Below, one piece after another: positions 16,782 to 24,902 of a DNA stretch of 25,465 nt; position 1 is the stretch's first letter; each line of letters begins with the position of its first letter. A program made the position numbers and the translations under genes. Below the pieces are notes generated by a model. The model had not been told where the DNA came from. It saw nothing but the letters and a program-made list of their open reading frames with translations, and searched no databases. Source of the stretch: Stenotrophomonas sp. (GTDB taxonomy: Bacteria; Pseudomonadota; Gammaproteobacteria; Xanthomonadales; Xanthomonadaceae); contig QFOV01000016.1 of the NCBI GenBank assembly GCA_003248565.1, positions 1-25,465 of the forward strand, in the 5' to 3' direction.

Positions 16782-18292
16782 CCCCGGATCATAATGTCAG
16801 CGATGGTGAAGCCACTCTGCTTTCCATCGTTGTGCTGGTCTACAACACCGCGCAATACCTGCCGGAGTGTTTTGATTCACTGCTTCAGCAGGACTATCGC
16901 TGCATCGAGATAATCGCCATTGATGACGCCAGCACCGACGAAAGTCTGGCAATCTGCCGCGATTACGAGCGGCGCTATCCCAACTTCCGCTGCGTCAGCA
17001 AGCACAACGAGGGCGGCGCTGTCTCAGGCAACCTCGGCATATCACTGGCCCGTGGGCGCTATGTCGCCTTGGTCGATTCTGATGACAAGGTGACCCCCGA
17101 CGGCTACCGCCTGTTGATGGAGCAGGCAATGCAGGCTGATGCCGATATCGTCATCGGTCGCGCTGCGCGATTGCAGGATGACAAGGTTTCATCGGTGGCG
17201 TTTCTTTATGAGCCCTACGTCTGGGCACGGCGCCGAAGCTTCGATTCCGTGGACGAATTTCCTGATGTGATCCACGACTGCTTCTATTGGAACAAGGTCT
17301 TCCGCACCGAATTTCTCCGGGAGAATGGACTCGGGATGGTTCCAGGCCTGTTGTATGCGGATCGCCCCTTCATCCATCGCGCCTATTGGTGCAGCCGACG
17401 TACCGTGGTCATTCCCAACCTGGTCTACTATTGGCGTCGTCGCCCAGAAGGGGCCATTGCCTCGATTTCGCAGAATATCCGCCAGGCCGACAACTTCCTC
17501 GACCGCATCCGATCGATGAAGCTTGAATGGCATGACTTCGACGACGTCGCAGAAGCCGCGGGCTATCGCCGTGCAATCGCAGTTGCCAACCTGCAGCGCG
17601 CCCTGCACGCTGCGTCCGGGATTGTCGCGTCCCCGGCTTTCCGTCGTGTATTCATCGAAGCAATGCAGGAACTGCTCGCGCTGTACGGAGATCTGGATTG
17701 CCGCGCGCTCGGCGCCAGACGCTGCCTGTACCTGGAGCTGATCAAACGTGGCGAGGTGGGAGGTCTGTGTTTCCTGCTGGGTGTCACCAGCGAGCGCGGC
17801 TGGATCGCGGAGATCGACGGCGCCTGCTATTGGAAGCAGCCATTCCTGGATAACCAAGAGATCGTTCTGCCACGGGCCGCAATGCGCCTGGAGTTCCCGA
17901 ACATCGGCTTCTTCCGCCTCAGCGACATTTCCCTTGACGAGAACAGCCTGGGCCTCACCCTGGAACTGCACGACAGCATCATGGCCGGATGTGAAGTCTG
18001 GTTCGAACTGCATTCAATCTATGGCGAAGGCAGCTGGCAGTTCCAGTCCGATGGCAGGACCGGCGCGCACCGTTGGCGCTACTGTCTGGACACGCAGGCA
18101 CCGGACTGGGATGTCGGTGCCCTTTACGGACTCGTCTTGCACTATCGCACCATGGACGGCATCCATGGCCGTTACCGCATCGGTCCGGGCATGGTTCCGC
18201 CGGGCTGGGCGGCCTCACTTCCGCTGCGCGCATCGCTCGGTAGCCTGATGTTCTCGCCGGAGGCAGGCGGCATGGCCCTGGCCGTCAACTAA
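16778..18292 (+). CDS. Family 2 glycosyltransferase with a beta-rich C-terminal domain
   Basis: The 504-residue cytoplasmic protein has a GT-A domain at about residues 14-240: LSIVVLVYNTAQYLPECFDS, IIAIDDASTDES, and the metal-binding VALVDSDDK with D100-x-D102. The pattern DCFYWNKVFRTEFL is shared with many capsule and wall GT2 enzymes. A helical linker and then a C-terminal domain (about 360-504) of predicted beta strands follow, with no family that I recognise. It overlaps the ATP-grasp gene by four bases and is the last gene of the first sigma-54 operon, since a new promoter follows. It probably adds a sugar to the glycan; donor unknown. Confidence 0.87.
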   Translation: MTPDHNVSDGEATLLSIVVLVYNTAQYLPECFDSLLQQDYRCIEIIAIDDASTDESLAICRDYERRYPNFRCVSKHNEGGAVSGNLGISLARGRYVALVDSDDKVTPDGYRLLMEQAMQADADIVIGRAARLQDDKVSSVAFLYEPYVWARRRSFDSVDEFPDVIHDCFYWNKVFRTEFLRENGLGMVPGLLYADRPFIHRAYWCSRRTVVIPNLVYYWRRRPEGAIASISQNIRQADNFLDRIRSMKLEWHDFDDVAEAAGYRRAIAVANLQRALHAASGIVASPAFRRVFIEAMQELLALYGDLDCRALGARRCLYLELIKRGEVGGLCFLLGVTSERGWIAEIDGACYWKQPFLDNQEIVLPRAAMRLEFPNIGFFRLSDISLDENSLGLTLELHDSIMAGCEVWFELHSIYGEGSWQFQSDGRTGAHRWRYCLDTQAPDWDVGALYGLVLHYRTMDGIHGRYRIGPGMVPPGWAASLPLRASLGSLMFSPEAGGMALAVN

Positions 18293-18306
18293 GTGGCGAC
18301 GCACTC

Positions 18307-18322
18307 GGGCACAGGAATTGCA
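18307..18322 (+). promoter_or_regulatory. Sigma-54 promoter of the aminotransferase operon
   Basis: GGGCACAGGAATTGCA matches TGGCACG-N4-TTGCA at all key positions: GG at 18308-18309, GC at 18320-18321, 12-base step. The predicted start near 18333 leaves 42 bases before the ATG at 18375. The longest open frame (TTG at 18318) begins inside the -12 box, so that start cannot be used from this promoter. Confidence 0.75.
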
Positions 18323-18374
18323 TGGCTCTGTAAGCCGGCCTCCCGCCGAAACCTTTCCTATTGGTCCGCTTGCG

Positions 18375-19505
18375 ATGACTACCAAGAAGCCTATCCCGGT
18401 CACCAGCCCCTTGCTGCCTCCTCTGGAAGACTTCGTTCCCTACCTCGAACGGATCTGGGAGAGCCGCATCCTGACCAACGGCGGCAGCATGCACCAGGCG
18501 CTCGAGAAGGCGCTATGCGCCTATCTCGGGGTCGAACATATCGCATTGTTCGCCAACGGCACGCTGGCGTTGCTGACCGCACTTCAGTCGCTGCGCATCA
18601 CCGGCGAAGTGATTACTACACCATACTCATTCGTGGCCACCGGCCATTCACTTCTGTGGAACGGCATCAAACCAGTGTTCGTCGATGTCGACCCGGTTAC
18701 CTTCAACCTGGATCCTGCACGGATCGAAGCAGCCATCACCCCGCAGACCACCGCCATCATGCCGGTGCATTGTTATGGCACGCCATGCGACGTGGATGCC
18801 ATTGACCGCATCGCAGAAAACTACAATCTGCGCGTGATCTACGACGCGGCCCACGCCTTCGCTGTCAGTGACACTCGTGGCAGCGTACTGCGGCATGGTG
18901 ACCTGTCTGTCCTCAGCTTTCATGCAACAAAGGTGTTCAACACCTTTGAAGGCGGCGCCATCATCTGCCCGGATGCGCGCACCAAGCAACGTATTGACCA
19001 CCTGAAGAACTTCGGCTTCGTCAACGAAACCACCGTGGTGGCGCCCGGCATCAATGGCAAGATGAACGAGGTCAGCGCAGCATTCGGTCTGCTCCAACTC
19101 AAGCATATCGACAAGGCGCTGGCCCGCAGGGCATCCATAGATGCCCTCTACCGGCAACGCCTGTCGGGTATCGCCGGCATAAAATGCCTGACCCGGCCAC
19201 CAGAGGTACTCCACAATCACGCATATTTCCCGATACTCGTCGGCGACGACTACCGGCTGCAGCGCGATGAGCTGTACCACTTGCTGCGCGCCGAGAATAT
19301 CCTGGTGCGCCGCTACTTCTACCCGCTGATCAGCGAGTTCCCGATGTACCGGGGCTTCCCGTCTGCGGCTCCGGACAACCTGCCTGTAGCCCACGCCGCC
19401 GCTCGACAGATATTGTGCCTGCCAATCCACCCGGACCTGCAGGATGCCGAGGTCGACCATATCTGCGATCTGCTGACCGCGCATGCGCAGGTCCGCGCTG
19501 CCTGA
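18375..19505 (+). CDS. DegT/DnrJ/EryC1-type nucleotide-sugar aminotransferase (VioA-like)
   Basis: The 376-residue PLP enzyme converts a keto-sugar nucleotide to an amino sugar. PLP lysine K186 is in LSFHATKVFNTFEGGA and D157 is in VIYDAAHAF. FANGTLALLTAL, ITTPYSFVATGHSLLWNGIK and NFGFVNETTVV follow the family, as does INGKMNEVSAAFGLLQL. The start PVTSPLLPPLEDFVPYLERI resembles enzymes that make dTDP-4-amino-4,6-dideoxyglucose (viosamine, VioA), the sugar of Pseudomonas syringae flagellin; I recall similar genes in Xanthomonas flagellar clusters. The keto-sugar supplier (RmlA/RmlB) is not in the window. C3 versus C4 specificity cannot be settled by eye. Confidence 0.88.
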   Translation: MTTKKPIPVTSPLLPPLEDFVPYLERIWESRILTNGGSMHQALEKALCAYLGVEHIALFANGTLALLTALQSLRITGEVITTPYSFVATGHSLLWNGIKPVFVDVDPVTFNLDPARIEAAITPQTTAIMPVHCYGTPCDVDAIDRIAENYNLRVIYDAAHAFAVSDTRGSVLRHGDLSVLSFHATKVFNTFEGGAIICPDARTKQRIDHLKNFGFVNETTVVAPGINGKMNEVSAAFGLLQLKHIDKALARRASIDALYRQRLSGIAGIKCLTRPPEVLHNHAYFPILVGDDYRLQRDELYHLLRAENILVRRYFYPLISEFPMYRGFPSAAPDNLPVAHAAARQILCLPIHPDLQDAEVDHICDLLTAHAQVRAA

Positions 19506-19512
19506 TGGACGC

Positions 19513-20784
19513 ATGACCGTGATGCCCGCGTGGTTGGGAACCCCGCTGCTACTCGTCTGGCGGTTGCTGGATCTGTTGATACCCAAACGGAGCGACCACT
19601 GGGCGTTCTTCGACCACCCGCTCAAGCGCGGGCAGTTCATCGAAAATGCACGCGCGGTCTATGAACAGGTGAAGGACGACCCGCGTGTTCGTTGCCAGGT
19701 GTTCGTGCGTACCGATCAATGGCCTACTGGTGTCGAGGAAAGCGAGCGCGTGCGCGTGGTCCGCCTCGACTCAGTGGCAGGTCTCTGGGCACTGGCCCGT
19801 TGCCGTGTATTGCTGCTGACAAACTCCACGTCGTTGGACATGTCGCTGGCCTGGCGCAACAGTCGTTATGGTGCGCCGAGGCCATGGCTGCACCGGCGTA
19901 TCACGATCAACCTGTGGCACGGCATCCCCCTCAAGCGGTTGTTTGCGCTGGCCAATCCGGAGCAACGTCAGCATGGTGACCGCGATCGCCATCGTCGTCG
20001 CGAGCGCCGTTTCTACACTGGGTTGGTCGCCTCATCGGAAACCGACGCCTACGCCATGGCAGCAATTTTTCATCCCTTGCCACCGCGCAATGTGTGGGTC
20101 ACCGGCCTGCCTCGCAACGACTTCCTTCGCATCGCTGAAGACGCCCTGCCCGTGGGCCTGCGCGACGAGGTTGCCAGCGTGCGAGCGCTGTGCACCGGCC
20201 GACGGCTGGTGCTCTACGCGCCAACTTATCGCGATGCCAGCGTCAGCATGGAGCGCTCCTATTGTTTCAGCGATGGTGAAGTGGCTCAACTCAAGAACCT
20301 ACTGCGCCGGCATGACGCAGTACTCGGCATCCGCGGCCACTACCTGGTCAACGGGCCGGCGCCGCTGGATCCAGTGCGCCATCTGGATGGCGATGTACTG
20401 CTGGACCTGGGCCATGAGCACTTTCAGGAAATTGCGCCATTGCTGCGCGAGAGCGCGCTGGTCATCACGGACTACTCGTCGGTCTACATCGACGCACTCT
20501 ATCTTGACCTGCCAGTACTTTGCTTCGCCTACGACCTTGAGCACTACCGCACCCGTCAGAACGGGCTGTTGTACGACCTGGAGCTGGCATTTCCTGGACC
20601 AGTTACCAACACCTTCGATGCCCTGCTCACCGCTCTGGATGCCTTGCTGGCACAGCCAAAGCACCTCCCCGATGAGCGCTACCTCGTTGCCCGTCGCCTG
20701 TTCTTCCAGTACCTGGACACCAACAATTCGCAACGCGTGGTGCAACGCATCCATGCAGCGATTGCGGGAAATAATGCTGCCTGA
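19513..20784 (+). CDS. Second CDP-glycerol glycerophosphotransferase (TagB/TagF-like)
   Basis: The 423-residue protein has a hydrophobic, probably membrane-attaching N-terminal stretch (AWLGTPLLLVWRLLDLLIP, about 5-23). The Glyphos_transf domain has NLWHGIPLKRLFAL (W135), LVLYAPTYRDAS, VLGIRGHYL, TDYSSVYIDALYLDLPVLCF with DYSS at 320-323, and AYDLEHYRTRQNGL. It shares these motifs with the domain at 12988 but lacks the methyltransferase. The start is ATG 19513, 7 bases after the aminotransferase stop; ATG 19522 is an alternative. Its stop overlaps the next gene (TGATG). Two enzymes of this family suggest a first-unit plus extender pair, or two attachment sites. Confidence 0.88.
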   Translation: MTVMPAWLGTPLLLVWRLLDLLIPKRSDHWAFFDHPLKRGQFIENARAVYEQVKDDPRVRCQVFVRTDQWPTGVEESERVRVVRLDSVAGLWALARCRVLLLTNSTSLDMSLAWRNSRYGAPRPWLHRRITINLWHGIPLKRLFALANPEQRQHGDRDRHRRRERRFYTGLVASSETDAYAMAAIFHPLPPRNVWVTGLPRNDFLRIAEDALPVGLRDEVASVRALCTGRRLVLYAPTYRDASVSMERSYCFSDGEVAQLKNLLRRHDAVLGIRGHYLVNGPAPLDPVRHLDGDVLLDLGHEHFQEIAPLLRESALVITDYSSVYIDALYLDLPVLCFAYDLEHYRTRQNGLLYDLELAFPGPVTNTFDALLTALDALLAQPKHLPDERYLVARRLFFQYLDTNNSQRVVQRIHAAIAGNNAA

Positions 20785-23700
20785 TGCCAATGAGCCTTAC
20801 TCCTTCATCTTCTCCGCTGGTCAGCGTGGTTATTCCAGCATACAAGGCCCGCTGGCTGCTGCAGGCACTGGAAAGCGTAGGTCGACAGACGCATCGCCCA
20901 CTGGAAATCGTCGTCTGCGACGATTCGGCTGCGGGATACGTACAGACGGCCGTGGATGCCTTTGCTGCACGGGTAGACTTCCCGGTGCGCTATTCGCGCA
21001 ACCCCGGCCGGTTGTGGGAAGTACGCAGTACCGCGCGAGCGATAAGCCTTGCCGAAGGCGAGTACATCAAGTTTCTGCACGATGACGACGTGCTGCATGA
21101 GGACTGCATCGCAACCCTGCTTGAGTCGTTCGAACGGGTCCCAGACCTGGCTTTGGCAACCGCCCGCCGCCAGCTCATCGACGAGGCAGGCATGCCACTG
21201 CCCGATGAGCTGCCCACCGCATTCCCCGCCAATCATGACGTACTGGTGGACGGAAGGGACCTGATCGACTTCTTCGGCGACCACACCCTGAATTTTCTTG
21301 GCGAGCCAAGCGTCGCACTGTGCCGGCGCGCACCGCTGCTTGAAATGGGCGAACAGCTGGCCGTACTCAACGGCACCCACATGTCCTGGCTGGCCGACGT
21401 GACAATGTACGTCAAACTGCTGCATCAAGGCCCGGTCGCCATCACTGCTCGCCCGCTGGTCGACTTCCGTATATCGCGCTTCCAGTTCAGTCAGCGCGGG
21501 CGGGACCAGCCCGGCATTGCAGAGAGCTGGCACCAGGCATTCCGCGAGGCCCTGCGTGACCTTGGCTGGTATCGAGGCGGCAACTCTCGCGAAGTGTCCA
21601 TTGCGCCACTTGACGGACACCAACCCGCAGAGAAAGTGGACTTGATCGAAGCATTGGATCAAGCGCTGCTCATATCAAAAGCCCGCTGGCCGCTGCGCGA
21701 TTGGCAAGCACGACGCCAGCTCAACCAGGCACACCGCCTGCCATTGCAGACCGCCTTGCGGCAGCTACCAGACAGCTGTGTGGAGATCGTGATTCGCGCC
21801 GGAGGCCATCCAGCCAGTGCGTTGCGCAGGACACTGGGCAGTTTGCCCTTGCAGGCACGAATTGCCGAGGTCATCGGCATCTGCATTCAGGGTGCCGCCA
21901 ACGTGCCCGAACATCTCAACGGGCTCCATCGCCGACTCGCAGCGGACACGACGCTGGATGATGCTCTGCGGACCAGTCCTGCTGACTGGGTATTGTTCGT
22001 GGATGCAGGCGTCGAGTTTCACGCCTCCGGACTGCGAAGGTTGCTTGCTGAGCTTGCCCACAATGGCGGTCCCATATGTGCCATGTACGCCGACGAGTGG
22101 CATGTGGATGCACAGCGCAACTTGGCGCCCTCACTGCGACCGGATATCAATCTGAGCCTGCTGCTGGAGAACCCGACGCTGCTAGCTGGGCACTGGCTGT
22201 TCCACCGGCCCACTGCGCTGGCGATCGGCGGCATGGATGATGATGCAGGAACAGCAGCCGAACTCGACCTGATCCTGCGCCTGATCCAGCACGGAGGACT
22301 GGAGGGCATCGCGCACATTCCGGAGCCCCTACTCAGCTGTGCCCCACCACATGCCGATCACCCTGCCCACCAGCGCGCGATCACCGCCTATCTGCACGCA
22401 CGCGGTTATCCCGATGCAACCGTTACGCTGCGTGGCGAAGGTCTGTATCGGATCGCTCATGGCCATTCCGGGCGGCCACTGGTCTCTATTATCCTGGTAG
22501 TCCCGCAGGACGCCGCAATCGCATCTATCGAACGCTGCGTGATCTCCCTGCTGGAGAAAACCACCTACCCGCATTACGAAATACTGTTGATCGATAACGG
22601 CGCCAAGCCCGACGCCAGTAACTGGATGCGGAAAGTCGAACCATTGGCGGCAGGGAGAATCCGCGCCTTTGCTTTTGACCCTCCGTTGCCGCACGCAGCC
22701 GCCTGCAATGTTGCTACCGGGCAGGCAGCAGGTGAGTTCCTGCTTTTTCTCCGCGCGGACGTGGCCATATTGCAGTCGCATTGGCTCGACGCGCTCATGA
22801 ACCATGCGCTTCGCAGCGAAGTCGGCATCGTCGGCGGCAAGACCATTGCCGCCGACGGCACGATCACCCATGCAGGTCTGGTACCCGGCCTGCTCGCCAG
22901 TGGTGGGCGAGCGTTCGCGGGCATGGCCATGGATGCATCCGGCTACATGAATCGCCTGCAGGTGGCGCAGGATTACTCAGCGGTGGCAGACAGCTGTCTG
23001 CTGATCAGTAGCGAACTATTCACCGCACTGGAAGGCTTCGACCACGCCGCCTTCGCTGACCACGGCGCCGACGTGGACCTGTGCTTGCGCGCTCGCCAAC
23101 GCGGTTACCTCACGGTATGGACGCCAGATGCACTGCTCCTGCACTCCGCTCAGCTCGGGCCATTACCCGAGCCTGCAGAGTCGGTGTTGCTGGACCGCTG
23201 GCTGCCTATCCTCGCCCATGATCCCGCCTACAACCCCAGCCTGCGCCTGGATGTCGCTGGCGGCTTCCGACTGGGCGAGTCCGAGTTCTCATGGAAGCCA
23301 TTGCCGTGGCGCCCTGTCCCGCGCGTGTTGGCACAACCCGCTGATCCCTGGGGTAGCGGCCAATACCGGGTGATCCAACCACTCGAGGCCTTGAAGTCTG
23401 GGGGCCATGTAGAAGATGTGCTCTATGCAACGCTGCTCGATCCGGTCGAGCAGGCGCGCATCGATCCGGATGTGGTGATCCTGCAGCGCCGCGTCAGCGA
23501 GGACGACCTGCACAGCATCCAGCGCATGGGCCGTTATTCGTCCGCTCTGAAGATCTACGAGCTGGACGACTACCTGCCCAACCTGCCGGCCAAAAGCGCA
23601 CACCGTGAACACATGCCGCGCGATGTGCTGCGCAGCCTGCGCAAGGCACTCGGGCTCGTGGACCGCTTCGTGGTATCGACCCCGGCGATGGCCGAGGCAT

Positions 23701-24302
23701 TTGCCGGCCTGCATCCGGATATCCGCATTGCCGCCAACCGGCTGCCGGTGAACTGGTGGAAGCAGCTGCCGCTGGTCCGTCGCGACGGCGGCCCACGACC
23801 GCGGGTAGGCTGGGCCGGTGGACTTGGCCATACCGGTGACCTGGAGATGATCGCCGACGTCGTCAGCGAATTGGCGCAGGAAGTGGATTGGGTGTTCTTC
23901 GGCATGTGCCCGGATCGCCTGCGCCCGTATATCGCTGAGTTCCATCCGGGCGTGGACATTGCGCTCTACCCACGCGCCTTGGCGGGTCTGCAACTGGATC
24001 TGGCAGTCGCACCACTGGAAGACAACCGCTTCAACGCCTGCAAGAGCAACCTGCGCCTGCTCGAATACGGTGCCTGCGCCATACCGGTGGTTTGCAGCGA
24101 TGTCGGCCCCTACCAGGACCCTGCCCTGCCCGTCACCCGCGTACGCAACCGACACCGCGAATGGGTGGGGGCCATCCGCGAGCATCTGACCGACACCGCT
24201 GCGCGCCACAAAGCCGGCGACGCATTGAAGACCGTCGTCCACCGCGACTGGATGCTGGAAGGTGCTGGTCTGGACGAATGGCGCGCAGCCTGGCTGCCCT
24301 GA
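20784..24302 (+). CDS. Giant multi-domain glycosyltransferase, candidate flagellin glycosyltransferase
   Basis: The 1172-residue protein appears to have four units. Unit 1 (about 10-260) is GT2/GT-A: VSVVIPAYKARWLLQALESV and HDDD at 99-102. Unit 2 (about 330-545) is a degenerate GT-A with FVDAG in place of DxD. Unit 3 (about 566-800) is GT-A: LVSIILVV, FLLFLRADVAI, and the typical late motif DVDLCLRARQRGYLTVW. Unit 4 (about 840-1172) is GT-B, family 4-like: GWAGGLGHTGDLEMI from 1009 and KSNLRLLEYGACAIPVVCS from 1087. Large proteins of this plan (Fgt1/FgtA, often called RfbC) glycosylate flagellin in Pseudomonas. It is the last gene of the second sigma-54 operon, before a terminator. No membrane span seen. 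Confidence 0.85.
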   Translation: MPMSLTPSSSPLVSVVIPAYKARWLLQALESVGRQTHRPLEIVVCDDSAAGYVQTAVDAFAARVDFPVRYSRNPGRLWEVRSTARAISLAEGEYIKFLHDDDVLHEDCIATLLESFERVPDLALATARRQLIDEAGMPLPDELPTAFPANHDVLVDGRDLIDFFGDHTLNFLGEPSVALCRRAPLLEMGEQLAVLNGTHMSWLADVTMYVKLLHQGPVAITARPLVDFRISRFQFSQRGRDQPGIAESWHQAFREALRDLGWYRGGNSREVSIAPLDGHQPAEKVDLIEALDQALLISKARWPLRDWQARRQLNQAHRLPLQTALRQLPDSCVEIVIRAGGHPASALRRTLGSLPLQARIAEVIGICIQGAANVPEHLNGLHRRLAADTTLDDALRTSPADWVLFVDAGVEFHASGLRRLLAELAHNGGPICAMYADEWHVDAQRNLAPSLRPDINLSLLLENPTLLAGHWLFHRPTALAIGGMDDDAGTAAELDLILRLIQHGGLEGIAHIPEPLLSCAPPHADHPAHQRAITAYLHARGYPDATVTLRGEGLYRIAHGHSGRPLVSIILVVPQDAAIASIERCVISLLEKTTYPHYEILLIDNGAKPDASNWMRKVEPLAAGRIRAFAFDPPLPHAAACNVATGQAAGEFLLFLRADVAILQSHWLDALMNHALRSEVGIVGGKTIAADGTITHAGLVPGLLASGGRAFAGMAMDASGYMNRLQVAQDYSAVADSCLLISSELFTALEGFDHAAFADHGADVDLCLRARQRGYLTVWTPDALLLHSAQLGPLPEPAESVLLDRWLPILAHDPAYNPSLRLDVAGGFRLGESEFSWKPLPWRPVPRVLAQPADPWGSGQYRVIQPLEALKSGGHVEDVLYATLLDPVEQARIDPDVVILQRRVSEDDLHSIQRMGRYSSALKIYELDDYLPNLPAKSAHREHMPRDVLRSLRKALGLVDRFVVSTPAMAEAFAGLHPDIRIAANRLPVNWWKQLPLVRRDGGPRPRVGWAGGLGHTGDLEMIADVVSELAQEVDWVFFGMCPDRLRPYIAEFHPGVDIALYPRALAGLQLDLAVAPLEDNRFNACKSNLRLLEYGACAIPVVCSDVGPYQDPALPVTRVRNRHREWVGAIREHLTDTAARHKAGDALKTVVHRDWMLEGAGLDEWRAAWLP

Positions 24303-24330
24303 CCCACAAATCCATGTCCCGCCTGCTCGA

Positions 24331-24364
24331 CGGCCGCCGGTTCTCCGGCGGCCGTTTCGATTTG
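24331..24364 (+). terminator. Probable terminator closing the glycan island
   Basis: CGGCCGCCGG (24331-24340), loop TTCT, CCGGCGGCCG (24345-24354) form a perfect 10-pair GC stem followed by TTTCGATTT. The T run is broken, so termination strength is uncertain. It lies 28 bases after the giant glycosyltransferase stop and before the fliE promoter. The rest of 24303-24533 (231 bases) holds only the fliE promoter. Confidence 0.72.
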
Positions 24365-24473
24365 CGCTTCAAAACCGGCGCCGGCCTTGAGAGCCCAACC
24401 AGCAGCGTCGGGTTTCCGTCACGTACCGCACCACCGCGCGACGCATTCACGAACATCAAGGCCTTCACGGTTC

Positions 24474-24489
24474 CGGCACGCAACTTGCA
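24474..24489 (+). promoter_or_regulatory. Sigma-54 promoter of the fliE operon
   Basis: CGGCACGCAACTTGCA matches TGGCACG-N4-TTGCA except the first base, with GG at 24475-24476 and GC at 24487-24488 (12-base step). The predicted start near 24500 gives a 34-base leader. The -24 box is identical to that of the fliD promoter. Confidence 0.82.
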
Positions 24490-24533
24490 GCTGTCCCAGC
24501 AGCTCCCCCACACGTTGCCCGGAACCCCGCACG

Positions 24534-24890
24534 ATGTCCCACTCCATCACCTCTGTTCTCTCCCAGATCCGCACGCTGCAGAACCAGGTCGGGCAAGCCG
24601 CGCCTCTTGGTGATGTGCCGCGCAGCAATGCGATCCAGGGGCTGGCCGAAGGCAATGCCGTTGCCGCGCCTTCGTTCAGCCAGGCCTTGCAGGGCGCCAT
24701 CCAGGGCGTCAACGAAGCCCAGCAGAAGTCCGGGCAGTTGGCTGCCGCGTTCGAACGTGGCGATGCCAATGCCGATCTGGCCAAGGTCATGGTCGCCTCC
24801 CAACAGTCCTCGCTGGCGTTCCGCGCCACCGTGGAAGTCCGTAACCGTCTCGTCCAGGCTTACCAGGACGTGATGAACATGCCGCTGTAA
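24534..24890 (+). CDS. fliE: FliE, MS ring-rod junction protein
   Basis: The 118-residue protein links the FliF ring to the rod and is an early type III export substrate. The C-terminal two thirds match the family: PSFSQALQGAIQGVNEAQQKS, DLAKVMVASQQSSLAFRATV and VRNRLVQAYQDVMNMPL at the end. Length is normal for FliE. The start is the ATG at 24534, 34 bases after the predicted sigma-54 start; the longer open frame from 24387 runs through the promoter and is not used. fliF follows after 12 bases, as in most flagellar operons. Confidence 0.96.
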   Translation: MSHSITSVLSQIRTLQNQVGQAAPLGDVPRSNAIQGLAEGNAVAAPSFSQALQGAIQGVNEAQQKSGQLAAAFERGDANADLAKVMVASQQSSLAFRATVEVRNRLVQAYQDVMNMPL

Positions 24891-24902
24891 GGATCCGCAC
24901 GC

